Source of the DNA: Burkholderiales bacterium UBA4615
GTDB taxonomy: Bacteria > Pseudomonadota > Gammaproteobacteria > Burkholderiales > Burkholderiaceae_E
Length of the DNA: 20,751 bases
Direction of reading: 5' to 3'
Assembly: GCA_002386465.1 (NCBI GenBank)
Contig: DGIT01000071.1
Span: forward strand, 54,793 to 75,543
Shown: positions 8,004-15,630 of the stretch, in pieces
Numbering within the stretch: position 1 is the first letter of the stretch
Layout of the letters: each line of letters starts with the position of its first letter
Position numbers and translations under genes: made by a program
The notes under the pieces: generated by a model
Databases searched by the model: none
Told to the model about the DNA's origin: nothing
What the model saw: only the letters and a program-made list of their open reading frames with translations

Positions 8004-8040
8004 GGTTTTCTCCTAAAGTAATGAGTGATCGGGCGCGTAC

Positions 8041-8904
8041 TTAGGCCGGGTACGCACGCAAGTGTTCGAGCAGCAGTTCGCTCACGCGCTGGGGCTGCTG
8101 GTCCGTTGAAAAATGCCCAACGCCAGGCAGCACTTCAAAACGCCAGGGGCCGCTGACGAACTCGGCCGTACCCTGCGCGGCCATCGGCGTCACGGTGTAG
8201 TCGGCATCGCCCCAGATGTACAGGACCGGCACACGGATACGACCCAACTCAACCCTGAGCTCGCGCTGCGCGCGATACCAGCCAAGCGCCGCTTCCAGCG
8301 CATCCGGATGCCCCAGTACGGAAACATAGAGGTCCACCGCATCGGCCGGCACACCCGATTCAGACAAGCGCTCGCGCAAGCGACGCGCACCGTCTTCCAG
8401 CATCATCGGCCCGGTCTTGGGATCAAGAAAAGCCCGGTGATGACGCGAACGATGCTTCTGCTCGCCATCAGGCGACTGCAACGCCCGCACGAAGGCACTG
8501 GGATGCGGACGCGACAGAATGGACAGCGAGATCACGCGGTCGGGATGGCGGTCGGCCACACCCCACGACACCTGTCCGCCCCAGTCGTGCCCCACCAGAT
8601 GGAACCGGCACCCCTCACCGACCGCGGCATCCATGATGTCCAGCGCGTCAGAGACCAGTCGGTCGTAGTGATAGTTGGAGAGATCCGCCGGGTCCGGACG
8701 TGCACCGGGTGAATAGCCCCGCTGATCGGGGGCCACCACCCTGTAGCCCGCTGCAGCCAGCGCGGGAATCTGGTCACGCCAGGTATGCCGGGACTGCGGA
8801 TACCCGTGCAGCATCAGCACGGGCTCACCACCGGGTGGTCCATCAACCCAGGCATTAAAAACCAACCCGGTTCGGGTGGTGATGTGCTGCAGCGGCAGGG
8901 ACAT
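8041..8904 (-). CDS. Alpha/beta hydrolase, epoxide-hydrolase/dehalogenase-like (Asp nucleophile)
   Basis: 287-aa alpha/beta-hydrolase-fold protein. The oxyanion-hole segment LHGYPQSRHTW starts at residue 32, and PDQRGYSPGARP (59-70) is typical of soluble epoxide hydrolases. The nucleophile elbow is VGHDWGG (104-110), placing Asp at position 107 rather than Ser. This points to epoxide hydrolase, haloalkane or fluoroacetate dehalogenase-type chemistry through an alkyl-enzyme ester. It is not an ordinary serine esterase. The acid lies in YIWGDADYTV (D233 or D235) and the general-base histidine is H264 in PGVGHFSTDQQP. Its ATG follows the MaoC stop after a single G (TGAGATG), with no clear Shine-Dalgarno of its own, so translation probably depends on reinitiation after the upstream gene. 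It could open an epoxide intermediate, or an ester if the enzyme has drifted in function. Confidence 0.92.
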   Translation of the reverse strand: MSLPLQHITTRTGLVFNAWVDGPPGGEPVLMLHGYPQSRHTWRDQIPALAAAGYRVVAPDQRGYSPGARPDPADLSNYHYDRLVSDALDIMDAAVGEGCRFHLVGHDWGGQVSWGVADRHPDRVISLSILSRPHPSAFVRALQSPDGEQKHRSRHHRAFLDPKTGPMMLEDGARRLRERLSESGVPADAVDLYVSVLGHPDALEAALGWYRAQRELRVELGRIRVPVLYIWGDADYTVTPMAAQGTAEFVSGPWRFEVLPGVGHFSTDQQPQRVSELLLEHLRAYPA

Positions 8905-8905
8905 C

Positions 8906-9754
8906 TCAGTTGAGTGTCAGCGTGCCGAAATCGAGCACGGTCGCGCCGCCCGCACCGAGGGTGCGGAAACGAATCACACCACCCTCGACCCAGGCCTGCA
9001 CCGTGAGTTCGTCGCCGGGGATGACCGGCTTGGTGAAACGCGCTGACATACCTTTCACCTTGCGCGGATCGCCTGCGCACATCGCCTGAATCAGCAGACG
9101 GCTGGTGATGCCGTAGGTGCACATGCCGTGCAGAATCGGCTTTTCAAAACCACCACGACGCGCAAATTCCGGGTCGCTGTGCAGCGGGTTGCGATCGCCG
9201 CTGAGGCGATAGAGCAAGGCCTGGTCGTCGCGGGTGGGGCTTGAGACCTGTACATCGGGCGCGCGTGTGGGCACCGGTGCGGGGCCTGCCGGGCCCTTGT
9301 CGCCACCCCAGCCGCCCTCACCGCGAATGAACGCCGCGGAGTTGGTGGAGACCAGCAACTCACCCGTGGCCGCATCGACCACATCGGCCGTGGTGGTGAC
9401 CAGCGCGCCGGACCCTTTGTCGAAGATGCCCGTGATCTTGCCGGTCACGCGCGCGGTGCCTTGCAGCGGCAAGGGCTTGTGCAGCGTGAACCCCTGCTCG
9501 GCATGAACGAGCTTGGTGCGGTCGACTGCGCCCATGTCGGGGCGCGCCGATGCGCGCTGCGTGATCACCACGCCATAGACCGGCAGCATCACCTGTTCGT
9601 GACCGGCAGAGTTCTCGGTCGTCAGGTTGAGTTCCTTGAACGGATCGGCCTGACCGGCGCCCACGCCCAGCGCGTAAAGCATGGCATCGCGCGAATCCCA
9701 GCTGACTTCGGTCGGGCCTGCGGTGCGGCCCACTGCGTTATGGTCGAGTGCCAT
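8906..9754 (-). CDS. MaoC-family (R)-specific enoyl-CoA hydratase, double hot-dog
   Basis: 282-aa protein with two hot-dog domains, like the hydratase-2 part of peroxisomal multifunctional enzyme 2. The N-terminal domain (about 1-150) begins with the DAMLYALGVGAG block found in MFE-2 hydratases. The C-terminal domain (about 165-282) holds the hydratase-2 motif YRLSGDRNPLH (182-192) with catalytic D187 and H192, followed by GGFEKPILHGMCTYG (201-215). The linker (about 146-165) is rich in Gly and Pro. It should add water to trans-2-enoyl-CoA to give (R)-3-hydroxyacyl-CoA. AAGGAG lies 9 nt before the ATG. An 84-bp gap separates it from the upstream serine hydrolase gene and contains a small 6-bp GC inverted repeat (9814-9827) without a T-tract. 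In this block it would act downstream of the acyl-CoA ligase. No acyl-CoA dehydrogenase or thiolase is in the window. Confidence 0.93.
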   Translation of the reverse strand: MALDHNAVGRTAGPTEVSWDSRDAMLYALGVGAGQADPFKELNLTTENSAGHEQVMLPVYGVVITQRASARPDMGAVDRTKLVHAEQGFTLHKPLPLQGTARVTGKITGIFDKGSGALVTTTADVVDAATGELLVSTNSAAFIRGEGGWGGDKGPAGPAPVPTRAPDVQVSSPTRDDQALLYRLSGDRNPLHSDPEFARRGGFEKPILHGMCTYGITSRLLIQAMCAGDPRKVKGMSARFTKPVIPGDELTVQAWVEGGVIRFRTLGAGGATVLDFGTLTLN

Positions 9755-9838
9755 GGTGTCGTCTCCTTGTGTGTATGGGTGTAGAACAGATCAGAACTGG
9801 ATGCTGGGCTTTCGCAGCCGTGGCTGCCACCGCCCGCC

Positions 9839-11071
9839 TCAATACCGACTTCGACTGGGTTCAACCAGCGCCGAATAGACAAGCGTGCGCAGTTCTCGAC
9901 GCACAGGATACGTGCTCGACCCCAGCAACTGGGTCATGAACACCACCGCGATGTCTTCGACCGGATCGATCCAGAACGCAGTCGAGGCTGCGCCCCCCCA
10001 GTAATACTCGCCCGGGCTCGACGGCACCATGGCGCTGACCGGATCGAAGACCACGGCAAATCCCAGGCCGAATCCCACGCCGGCATTGGTCGACTCCGAA
10101 AACAGCGAGCGCGACAACGCGGTGAGGTCCTTGCCGCCCGGCAGATGGTTGGCGGTCATGAGGCGCAGCGTGGAGGGTGAAATCAGCCGATGACCATTGG
10201 CCTGACCGCCTGCAAGCAGCATGCGGCAAAATTTCATATAGTCATCTGCGGTGGACACCAGACCGCCACCGCCCGAGTAAAACGTGGGCGGCTTCAGAAA
10301 CGCGCTCTTTTGCGGATCATCGAGCAGGTTCATGCCGCCCTGGGGCGTAGGCAGATAACAGGCGGCAAAACGTGCGGCCTGATCCTCGCGCACTACAAAG
10401 CTGGTTTCGTGCATCTGCAGCGGATCGAAGATACGCGCCTTCAACTCGTCCTGGAACGGGCGGCCCGTGATGCGTTCGATCAGCACACCCAGCACATCCG
10501 TGGAGATGGAGTAGTTCCAGGCATCACCAGGTGAGAACTCGAGCGGCAGGCGCGACAGCTCATCCACGAAGCGCGTGACGTCCAAGGAGCGGTCACGGTC
10601 AGCCACTTTCAGCGTGCGATAGGCGGCATCGACATTGCTGCGCATCTGAAACCCGTAGGTCAGCCCCGAGGTGTGGCGCAGCAGATCGACCATCTGCATG
10701 GGGCGCGACGTGGGTGTGGTGACCCACGGCCCGGTGCCGGCCGAGTACACACCCAGATTTTTCCATTCGGGGATAAAGCGGGTGACCGGATCATCGAGGG
10801 CTACCTTGCCTTCTTCGACCAGCATCATGAACGCCAGGCTCGTGATCGGCTTGGTCATGGAATAAATGCGGTAAACCGCATCGCGTGTGAGCTCATGCTT
10901 GCGCTCGCAATCGGCCTGACCCATGACCGCTTCGTGTACCACTTCGCCCTTGCGCATGACCTGCACCTGGGCGCATGGCAATTTGCCAGTCGCGATGTAT
11001 TTCTCGGCAAGAAACCGGTCGATGCGGGCCAGCCGCTCGCGTGAAAAGCCTTGAATCAGAGTGTCTGACAT
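9839..11071 (-). CDS. Serine hydrolase of the class C beta-lactamase / family VIII esterase type
   Basis: 410-aa penicillin-binding-protein-like serine hydrolase. The catalytic SxxK is SMTK at residues 71-74 (YRIYSMTKPITSLAFM), and the second-motif tyrosine is Y187 in AWNYSISTDVLG. LLRHTSGLTYG (130-140) and the GGGGLVSTADDYMKFCRMLL block are typical of EstB-like esterases. The C-terminal WGGAASTAFWIDP occupies the place of the KTG motif. No signal peptide is present, so it is probably cytoplasmic, which favours a family VIII carboxylesterase or lactone hydrolase over a periplasmic beta-lactamase or peptidase. AGGA precedes the ATG, which lies 17 nt after the gamma-glutamyltransferase stop. 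It is a good candidate for hydrolysing the ester made by a BVMO, but the evidence for that is context only. Confidence 0.92.
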   Translation of the reverse strand: MSDTLIQGFSRERLARIDRFLAEKYIATGKLPCAQVQVMRKGEVVHEAVMGQADCERKHELTRDAVYRIYSMTKPITSLAFMMLVEEGKVALDDPVTRFIPEWKNLGVYSAGTGPWVTTPTSRPMQMVDLLRHTSGLTYGFQMRSNVDAAYRTLKVADRDRSLDVTRFVDELSRLPLEFSPGDAWNYSISTDVLGVLIERITGRPFQDELKARIFDPLQMHETSFVVREDQAARFAACYLPTPQGGMNLLDDPQKSAFLKPPTFYSGGGGLVSTADDYMKFCRMLLAGGQANGHRLISPSTLRLMTANHLPGGKDLTALSRSLFSESTNAGVGFGLGFAVVFDPVSAMVPSSPGEYYWGGAASTAFWIDPVEDIAVVFMTQLLGSSTYPVRRELRTLVYSALVEPSRSRY

Positions 11072-11088
11072 ATCGCGTCCTGTCGGGG

Positions 11089-12699
11089 TCAGATGGCTGC
11101 GGCCATGCCGTCGCCGGCGGGATCGGCACCGCCATCCAGCCGACCATCGACGAGGCGGATGGCGTGCACAAGCGGAAACATGTGGCTGTAGGCATGACGC
11201 ATGACCGGATAGCCGCGCGATTCAAGCGCGCGCTGGATCGAATGCAGAATACGGTTGGTCAACTCGATGGTGTCGGAGGTTGCGCAAAACCGTGGTGCCT
11301 GCACAGCGTCTTGCGCATTCATGCCGAAATCGACCGCATTGAGAATGGCCTGCAGATTGCCCATGGTGATCGTGGTGCCACCTGGCGAACCCACAGCGAA
11401 AAAGGGCGTATCACCACGAAAAACGATGGTGGGCGACAGCGCCGTGAAGCGCGCCTTGCCGGGTGCCAACGATCCGGCACGGCCCGGACGCGGATCGAAC
11501 ACCATCATGGCGTTGTTGTACATGAAGCCCAGGCCATCGGTGATCACGCCGGAACTCGATCCGAGCGAATGGGTCATGGTCACGCAGGCGCCACTGGCAT
11601 CGGCCACGCAAATATGGGTCGTGTCCTTGCTCTCGGGTGAGCCAGCGTTCATGCGCGGCACAGAAGTCTTGATGCCACTGCGAATGCGCTGCGCCATGCG
11701 CTCGGCAAAGGCCTTGGACGTGAGTTCGGCCATGGGAATGTCGACGAATCGGGGATCGCCCATGCGGGCATCCTTTTCGGCCGTCGCGATCTTCATGGCC
11801 TCGCTCACCGTGGCGATGTAATCGGGTGAGTTGTGACCCATCGCGGCGAGATCGAACTGCTCAAGGATGTTGAGCATCAGCACAATCATCAGCCCACCAC
11901 CGGGTGGCTGATTGGTCGCGACACGACACCCCCGATACGTAGTCCACAACGGCTCGCTGGACTCAGTGCTGCATTGCTCCAGGTCGCGCGCCGACAGCAA
12001 TCCACCATGCGCACGCATATCAGCATCGATCCGATGCGCAATCTCACCATGATAAAAATCGTCCACACCCTGCGATGCCAGGCGTGCAAAGGTGCGCGCC
12101 ATATCAGAGTTGTGCAGCCGCTCTCCGACCGAACGGGGCGTGCCGTCCGGTTTCAGATAGATCTTCGCCGCAGCAGGATGGTCGCGCAGCACGCGGATGC
12201 GCTCAATGCGTCCTGACATGGCCGGCTGCATCCAGAAGTGATGCACATGCGGGCGCACCGGAAAGCCGTTCTCGCACCAGTTGATGGCCGGCCCGATGAC
12301 ATCCGAGAGCTTTTTGGTGCCGAATCGCTTGAGCGCCTCGTCAAAGGCCTTGATGGTGAGCGGCGTGGTCATCGACTGATAACCGATTTCATTGACCTCC
12401 CCGCGCAGCACAAAACCAAATCCATCGTCGCACTCACGCACGATGCGGTCCTGCCACATGTCGGGTCGGGTCGCGAGGGGAGCCCGACCATGGAAGTCGA
12501 TCAGCGTATGCACGCCCTGAGCGGGCAGATGAATGTGCATCGAACCAAAGCCCGCGATGCCACACATCTGTGGGTCAACCGCCGCTTGCACCAACCCGGC
12601 ACACACTGCGGCATCCACCACATTGCCGCCGGCTGCCAGCATGTCCAGGCCAGCTTCAACCGCCTCGGGCTGAGGCGCACTCACCATGGCGCGTGCCAT
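11089..12699 (-). CDS. Gamma-glutamyltransferase-family Ntn hydrolase, without signal peptide
   Basis: 536-aa member of the gamma-glutamyltransferase (GGT) superfamily, made as one chain that cleaves itself. The N-terminus begins directly in the conserved core (MVSAPQPEAVEAGLDMLAAGG) and lacks the usual export signal, so the enzyme is probably cytoplasmic. The new N-terminal nucleophile after autocleavage should be T360 in KDTTHICVAD. Downstream landmarks are YNNAMMVFDPRPGR, APGKARFTALSPT and SPGGTTITMGNLQAILN. The ATG at 12699 is chosen because GGAGG precedes it (GGAGGTCTGAGATG) and it directly follows the upstream stop as TGA-G-ATG. A longer frame to 12762 would overlap the previous gene and adds a non-homologous stretch. 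GGTs act on glutathione or gamma-glutamyl amides, and relatives act as acylases. Its place in a ketone-oxidation operon is unusual, so a glutathione-conjugate or amide intermediate is possible. Confidence 0.9.
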   Translation of the reverse strand: MARAMVSAPQPEAVEAGLDMLAAGGNVVDAAVCAGLVQAAVDPQMCGIAGFGSMHIHLPAQGVHTLIDFHGRAPLATRPDMWQDRIVRECDDGFGFVLRGEVNEIGYQSMTTPLTIKAFDEALKRFGTKKLSDVIGPAINWCENGFPVRPHVHHFWMQPAMSGRIERIRVLRDHPAAAKIYLKPDGTPRSVGERLHNSDMARTFARLASQGVDDFYHGEIAHRIDADMRAHGGLLSARDLEQCSTESSEPLWTTYRGCRVATNQPPGGGLMIVLMLNILEQFDLAAMGHNSPDYIATVSEAMKIATAEKDARMGDPRFVDIPMAELTSKAFAERMAQRIRSGIKTSVPRMNAGSPESKDTTHICVADASGACVTMTHSLGSSSGVITDGLGFMYNNAMMVFDPRPGRAGSLAPGKARFTALSPTIVFRGDTPFFAVGSPGGTTITMGNLQAILNAVDFGMNAQDAVQAPRFCATSDTIELTNRILHSIQRALESRGYPVMRHAYSHMFPLVHAIRLVDGRLDGGADPAGDGMAAAI

Positions 12700-12700
12700 C

Positions 12701-13555
12701 TCAGACCTCCATGCGGAAGGCGTCGCCGTCCGTCTTGATATGTCCAGCCGTGGGGCCTGCAAAATGCGTACCGATGACCAGGGTGGACGTTCCGGCGAGG
12801 CGTCCGAAGACCTCGCGCCGGGTGCGCGTGGACTGCGTAGAGTCGTAATCCACCGTCGCTGCCCAGGCCGGCATGGCCATCTGGCAGGGGTGGTGAACGA
12901 AGTCGCCGGTGATCAGTGCCTCGTGGCCGCCACTTGAGATAGACACGCTGCAGTGGCCTGGGGTGTGACCCACCGTAGGCACCAGACGCACCTCGTCGCA
13001 GATCTGATGATTCGTGTCGACCAGATCGACCAGCCCCGCCTCGAAGACCGGCTTGACCGAATCATCGAAGATCGCATTGTGCTCGGCCGAGTCGCGTTTG
13101 GCCTGCCAGTATTCAAACTCGGTGCGGGCCATGAGGTAACGCGCATTCGGAAAGGTGGGCACCCACTTGCCATCCACCAGCATGGTGTTCCAGCCCACAT
13201 GATCAACATGCAGATGCGTGCACATCACCGTGTCGATGGACTCGCGGGGAAAACCGGCTGCAGCCAGGTCGCGCAAAAACGGCCCCTGAAGTTTGTTCCA
13301 GCCTGGCACCCCACGACCTTCCTTGTCGTTACCCAGGCAGGTGTCGACGATGATCCGGCGGGTCGGGGTTTGAATCACCAGCGCATGCACACTCATCTTG
13401 AGGCGCCCCTCTTCGTCCATGAAGTGCGGCTGCAGCCAGGGAATCGCCAGGCAGGCTTCGCGGGTGGCCTGAGGCAGAAGGAACTTCGAGCCACCGGTGG
13501 CCTCGAGTTCGACGATCTTGGTCACTGTGACCGAACCGACACGCCAGGATTGCAT
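12701..13555 (-). CDS. Metallo-beta-lactamase-fold hydrolase (lactonase-like)
   Basis: 284-aa MBL-fold metallohydrolase starting MQSWRVGSVTVTKIVELEATGG. The metal-binding motif is THLHVDHVGW with H114, H116, D118 and H119. The third histidine ligand is expected at H201 in VGHTPGH, the bridging aspartate at D218 in TGDFVHH, and the last histidine at H264 in GTHFAGP. This full set of ligands suggests an active dinuclear enzyme of the type that includes lactonases and alkylsulfatase/arylsulfatase-like proteins. No signal peptide is visible, so a cytoplasmic location is likely. The ATG at 13555 keeps the conserved N-terminus and avoids running into the divergent gene starting at 13662, although its Shine-Dalgarno is weak (GGAAG). 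As first gene of the block, it is coupled to the next gene by TGA-G-ATG. Lactone opening after BVMO oxidation is a plausible but unproven role. Confidence 0.9.
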   Translation of the reverse strand: MQSWRVGSVTVTKIVELEATGGSKFLLPQATREACLAIPWLQPHFMDEEGRLKMSVHALVIQTPTRRIIVDTCLGNDKEGRGVPGWNKLQGPFLRDLAAAGFPRESIDTVMCTHLHVDHVGWNTMLVDGKWVPTFPNARYLMARTEFEYWQAKRDSAEHNAIFDDSVKPVFEAGLVDLVDTNHQICDEVRLVPTVGHTPGHCSVSISSGGHEALITGDFVHHPCQMAMPAWAATVDYDSTQSTRTRREVFGRLAGTSTLVIGTHFAGPTAGHIKTDGDAFRMEV

Positions 13556-13661
13556 GAGCAGGCTTCCGAATGCTGGGGGAACGAAAACCGTAACACAGGC
13601 CCAGGCCTGGCACCTGCTCAGACAGGCAGAATACGGATCGCCTACAAAAAGGGAGACCGCC
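13556..13661. promoter_or_regulatory. Divergent control region of the catabolic block
   Basis: This 106-bp region lies between the minus-strand MBL gene (first of the nine-gene block) and the plus-strand carboxymuconolactone-decarboxylase-family gene, so both promoters should lie here or just inside the genes. A perfect 10-bp palindrome CCAGGCCTGG occurs at 13601-13610, near the centre, as for a shared operator. Its importance is uncertain given the GC content. No clear -35/-10 pair was found on either strand. Confidence 0.4.
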
Positions 13662-14231
13662 ATGAGATTGAATGCGCCACGCATTGCACCCGTACCCCAG
13701 GATCAATGGACCGACGAGCAAAAGGCGCTTGCCGAACCCATGCTGGCTCGGGGCAAGATGTTCAATATTTTTCGCACGCTGCTCGGACATCCGGAGGGTA
13801 TGCGCGCCTTTCTCGCCTGGGGAAATTACATCCTCAGCAAGCGCAATTCACTGGCGGCTCGCGAGCGTGAAATCGTGATCTTGCGCATTGGGTTCCTGTG
13901 TCGCTCGGGCTACGAATGGGCGCAGCATGTCGAAATCGGCAAGCGCGCCGGGCTGACCGACGCCGAGATCAGTGCCATCAAAGCCGGTGCCGGCGCAACG
14001 GGCTGGAGCGCAGCCGATGCCGCCCTGATTCGCGCCTGCGACGATCTGAATCGGGAACACTTCATCACCGAACCCAGCTGGCAGGCGTTGCGTGCGCATT
14101 TCAGTGAAAGGCAGTGCATGGACGTGGTATTCACAGCAGGCCAGTACACGCAGGTCTCGATGCTGCTCAACACCTTCGGCGTGCAACTGGATGAAGGGCT
14201 GAAAGGCGATCCTGACCTCAGGAAGGTCTGA
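13662..14231 (+). CDS. Carboxymuconolactone decarboxylase / AhpD-like family protein
   Basis: 189-aa all-helical protein of the carboxymuconolactone decarboxylase (CMD) superfamily. The key segment is ILRIGFLCRSGYEWAQHVEIGKRAGL, split here as ILRIGFLCRSG (73-83) and YEWAQHVEIGKRAGL (84-98). It carries C80, E85 and H89 in the usual arrangement. The second cysteine of an AhpD CxxC is absent, because position 83 is Gly, so a thiol-disulfide peroxidase-partner role is unlikely. The C-terminal half (WQALRAHFSERQCMDVVFTAGQYTQVSMLLN, in shorter words WQAL...QYTQVSML) matches the family. The ATG at 13662 follows GGGAG with 6-nt spacing. A longer open frame upstream lacks a ribosome site and would cross the divergent gene. 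The gene is divergent from the catabolic block and converges on the kinase gene with a 4-nt gap. Members of this subgroup often lie in catabolic clusters, and their reactions are mostly unknown. Confidence 0.9.
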   Translation: MRLNAPRIAPVPQDQWTDEQKALAEPMLARGKMFNIFRTLLGHPEGMRAFLAWGNYILSKRNSLAAREREIVILRIGFLCRSGYEWAQHVEIGKRAGLTDAEISAIKAGAGATGWSAADAALIRACDDLNREHFITEPSWQALRAHFSERQCMDVVFTAGQYTQVSMLLNTFGVQLDEGLKGDPDLRKV

Positions 14232-14235
14232 GCCT

Positions 14236-15630
14236 TCAGGCCACCTGATCTGCGTCGGGTTCGCGGCGCAGATCAGCCAGGACGCGCCGCACATCCTCCA
14301 AACGGAAGGGTTTGGCCAGGAAGTCGTCCATGCCCGCAGCCAGGCAGGCCGCACGATCCTCATGAAAGATATTGGCTGTAATGGCCACCACCTTAGGCTG
14401 CTGATCCAGCGCAAGCGCACGCAGTCGCCGCGTGGCGGTCAGGCCATCCATGACCGGCATCTGAATATCCATGAAGACCAGGTCGAAGGTCTGACGCTGA
14501 ATCTGTTCAAGCACTTGAGCGCCGTCGACCACCATCACCGGCTCAATGCCTTCACGCTCCAGCACCAGACGGATCAGGGTGCTGTTGACCGCATTATCTT
14601 CAGCCACCAGCACCCGCAGCTTCACCGGGTGATCGGAACCTGACGTAACGCCAAGTCTCGCGGGCGCAAGCGGGAGCGTGCTGCGCACAGCCGTCGCCTC
14701 CTGTCGTGCATCATTGCCAGGCAGTGCAAGCCTTGAGCGCCACGTCAGACAGAATTCGGATCCCTGTCCCAGCGTGCTTTGAAGTCCGATCTGGCCGTCC
14801 ATGAGCACCGCAATGCGACGGACAATTGCCAGCCCCAGTCCACTGCCTCCAAATGACCGTGTGGTCGAAACATAGGCCTGTTCAAAGGGCTCGAAGATCG
14901 CGCGCTGACGCTCCTCAGCGATCCCGATCCCGGAGTCGCTCACACACAGGCGCAGGCCGATGTACCCGGACGCGGGCTCATCCTGCACCGAGAGGCTGAT
15001 CTCGACATGGCCCGCAGTGGTGAACTTGACCGCATTGGACAACAAATTCAGCAGGATCTGACGCAGGCGCATATCGTCACCAATCAGACGATCAGGCACC
15101 TCTGGTGCGATCTGCACCCGGTAAATCAAGCCCTTCTCATCTGCAAGTGGTCGCACCAGTTCAGACACTGCTGCGATACACGCCCTTGGCGAATAAGGCA
15201 GCGCTTCGAGTTGCATGCGGCCCGCCTCGACTTTTGAAAAGTCGAGCACATCGTCGATCAGGGACAACAACAACTCGCCACTGGATACGATGGTTCCCAC
15301 ACAGTGACGCTGCAGGTCGCTGAGCGGCTCGTCCTGCAACAGTTGCGCCATGCCCAGAACCCCGTTCATGGGCGTGCGCAATTCATGACTCATGGTGGCC
15401 AGGAACGAGGTCTTGGCCTGGGTGGCGGTCTCAGCGCGCTGAAGTGCCTGTTCCAGTTCGCGGGTGCGTGCCGCGACCTGCTGCTCCAGCGAGGCCGTCA
15501 GACGCATCAGGGTTTCGTTGGCAACGAAGAGTTCTCGGCTGCGCGCCTCGAGCATCGCTTCGGCCCGCTTGCGGGCGAGCCGCTCACGTTGCGCGCGCCG
15601 CTCCAGTCGTTCGAGGGCGTCGTCGGTCAC
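14236..15630 (-). CDS. Soluble hybrid histidine kinase (HisKA-HATPase-REC), H-NOX partner
   Basis: 464-aa hybrid sensor kinase with no membrane segment. Residues about 1-70 form a charged, heptad-rich coiled coil (RELFVANETLMRLTASLEQQ region). The HisKA domain has phosphoacceptor H82 in MSHELRTPMNG. The HATPase domain has the N-box LLNLLSNAVKFT (193-204, N199), G1 DSGIGI (232-237) and G2 GSGLGLAI (262-269). After a linker of about 35 residues, a receiver domain (338-455) contains the acidic pair in AEDN, phosphoacceptor D388 in FMDIQMP, and K440 in LAKPF. The start is GTG at 15630, overlapping the H-NOX stop as GTGA. This ties synthesis to the H-NOX gene, and there is no internal sensor domain. 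NO binding to H-NOX probably controls autophosphorylation. The output is unknown, since no Hpt, DNA-binding or GGDEF/EAL protein is encoded nearby. Confidence 0.95.
   Translation of the reverse strand: MTDDALERLERRAQRERLARKRAEAMLEARSRELFVANETLMRLTASLEQQVAARTRELEQALQRAETATQAKTSFLATMSHELRTPMNGVLGMAQLLQDEPLSDLQRHCVGTIVSSGELLLSLIDDVLDFSKVEAGRMQLEALPYSPRACIAAVSELVRPLADEKGLIYRVQIAPEVPDRLIGDDMRLRQILLNLLSNAVKFTTAGHVEISLSVQDEPASGYIGLRLCVSDSGIGIAEERQRAIFEPFEQAYVSTTRSFGGSGLGLAIVRRIAVLMDGQIGLQSTLGQGSEFCLTWRSRLALPGNDARQEATAVRSTLPLAPARLGVTSGSDHPVKLRVLVAEDNAVNSTLIRLVLEREGIEPVMVVDGAQVLEQIQRQTFDLVFMDIQMPVMDGLTATRRLRALALDQQPKVVAITANIFHEDRAACLAAGMDDFLAKPFRLEDVRRVLADLRREPDADQVA

Noticed and set aside
6966..8021. 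Plus-strand open frame of 351 codons opposite the nitronate monooxygenase gene
   Set aside because: It is a mirror frame of a well-supported flavoprotein gene, with no ribosome site or family motif.
12700..12762. Longer gamma-glutamyltransferase start inside the MBL gene
   Set aside because: The 21 extra residues do not look like a signal peptide, and the ATG at 12699 has GGAGG at good spacing and a TGA-G-ATG coupling.
13608..13625. Sigma-54-like -24 element TGGCAC in the divergent region
   Set aside because: The matching -12 GC element is not present at the required spacing, so only half of the consensus is there.
14216..14260. Terminator between the convergent CMD-family and kinase genes
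   Set aside because: Only a 5-bp imperfect stem (GAAGG/CCTTC) is visible and there is no T-tract.
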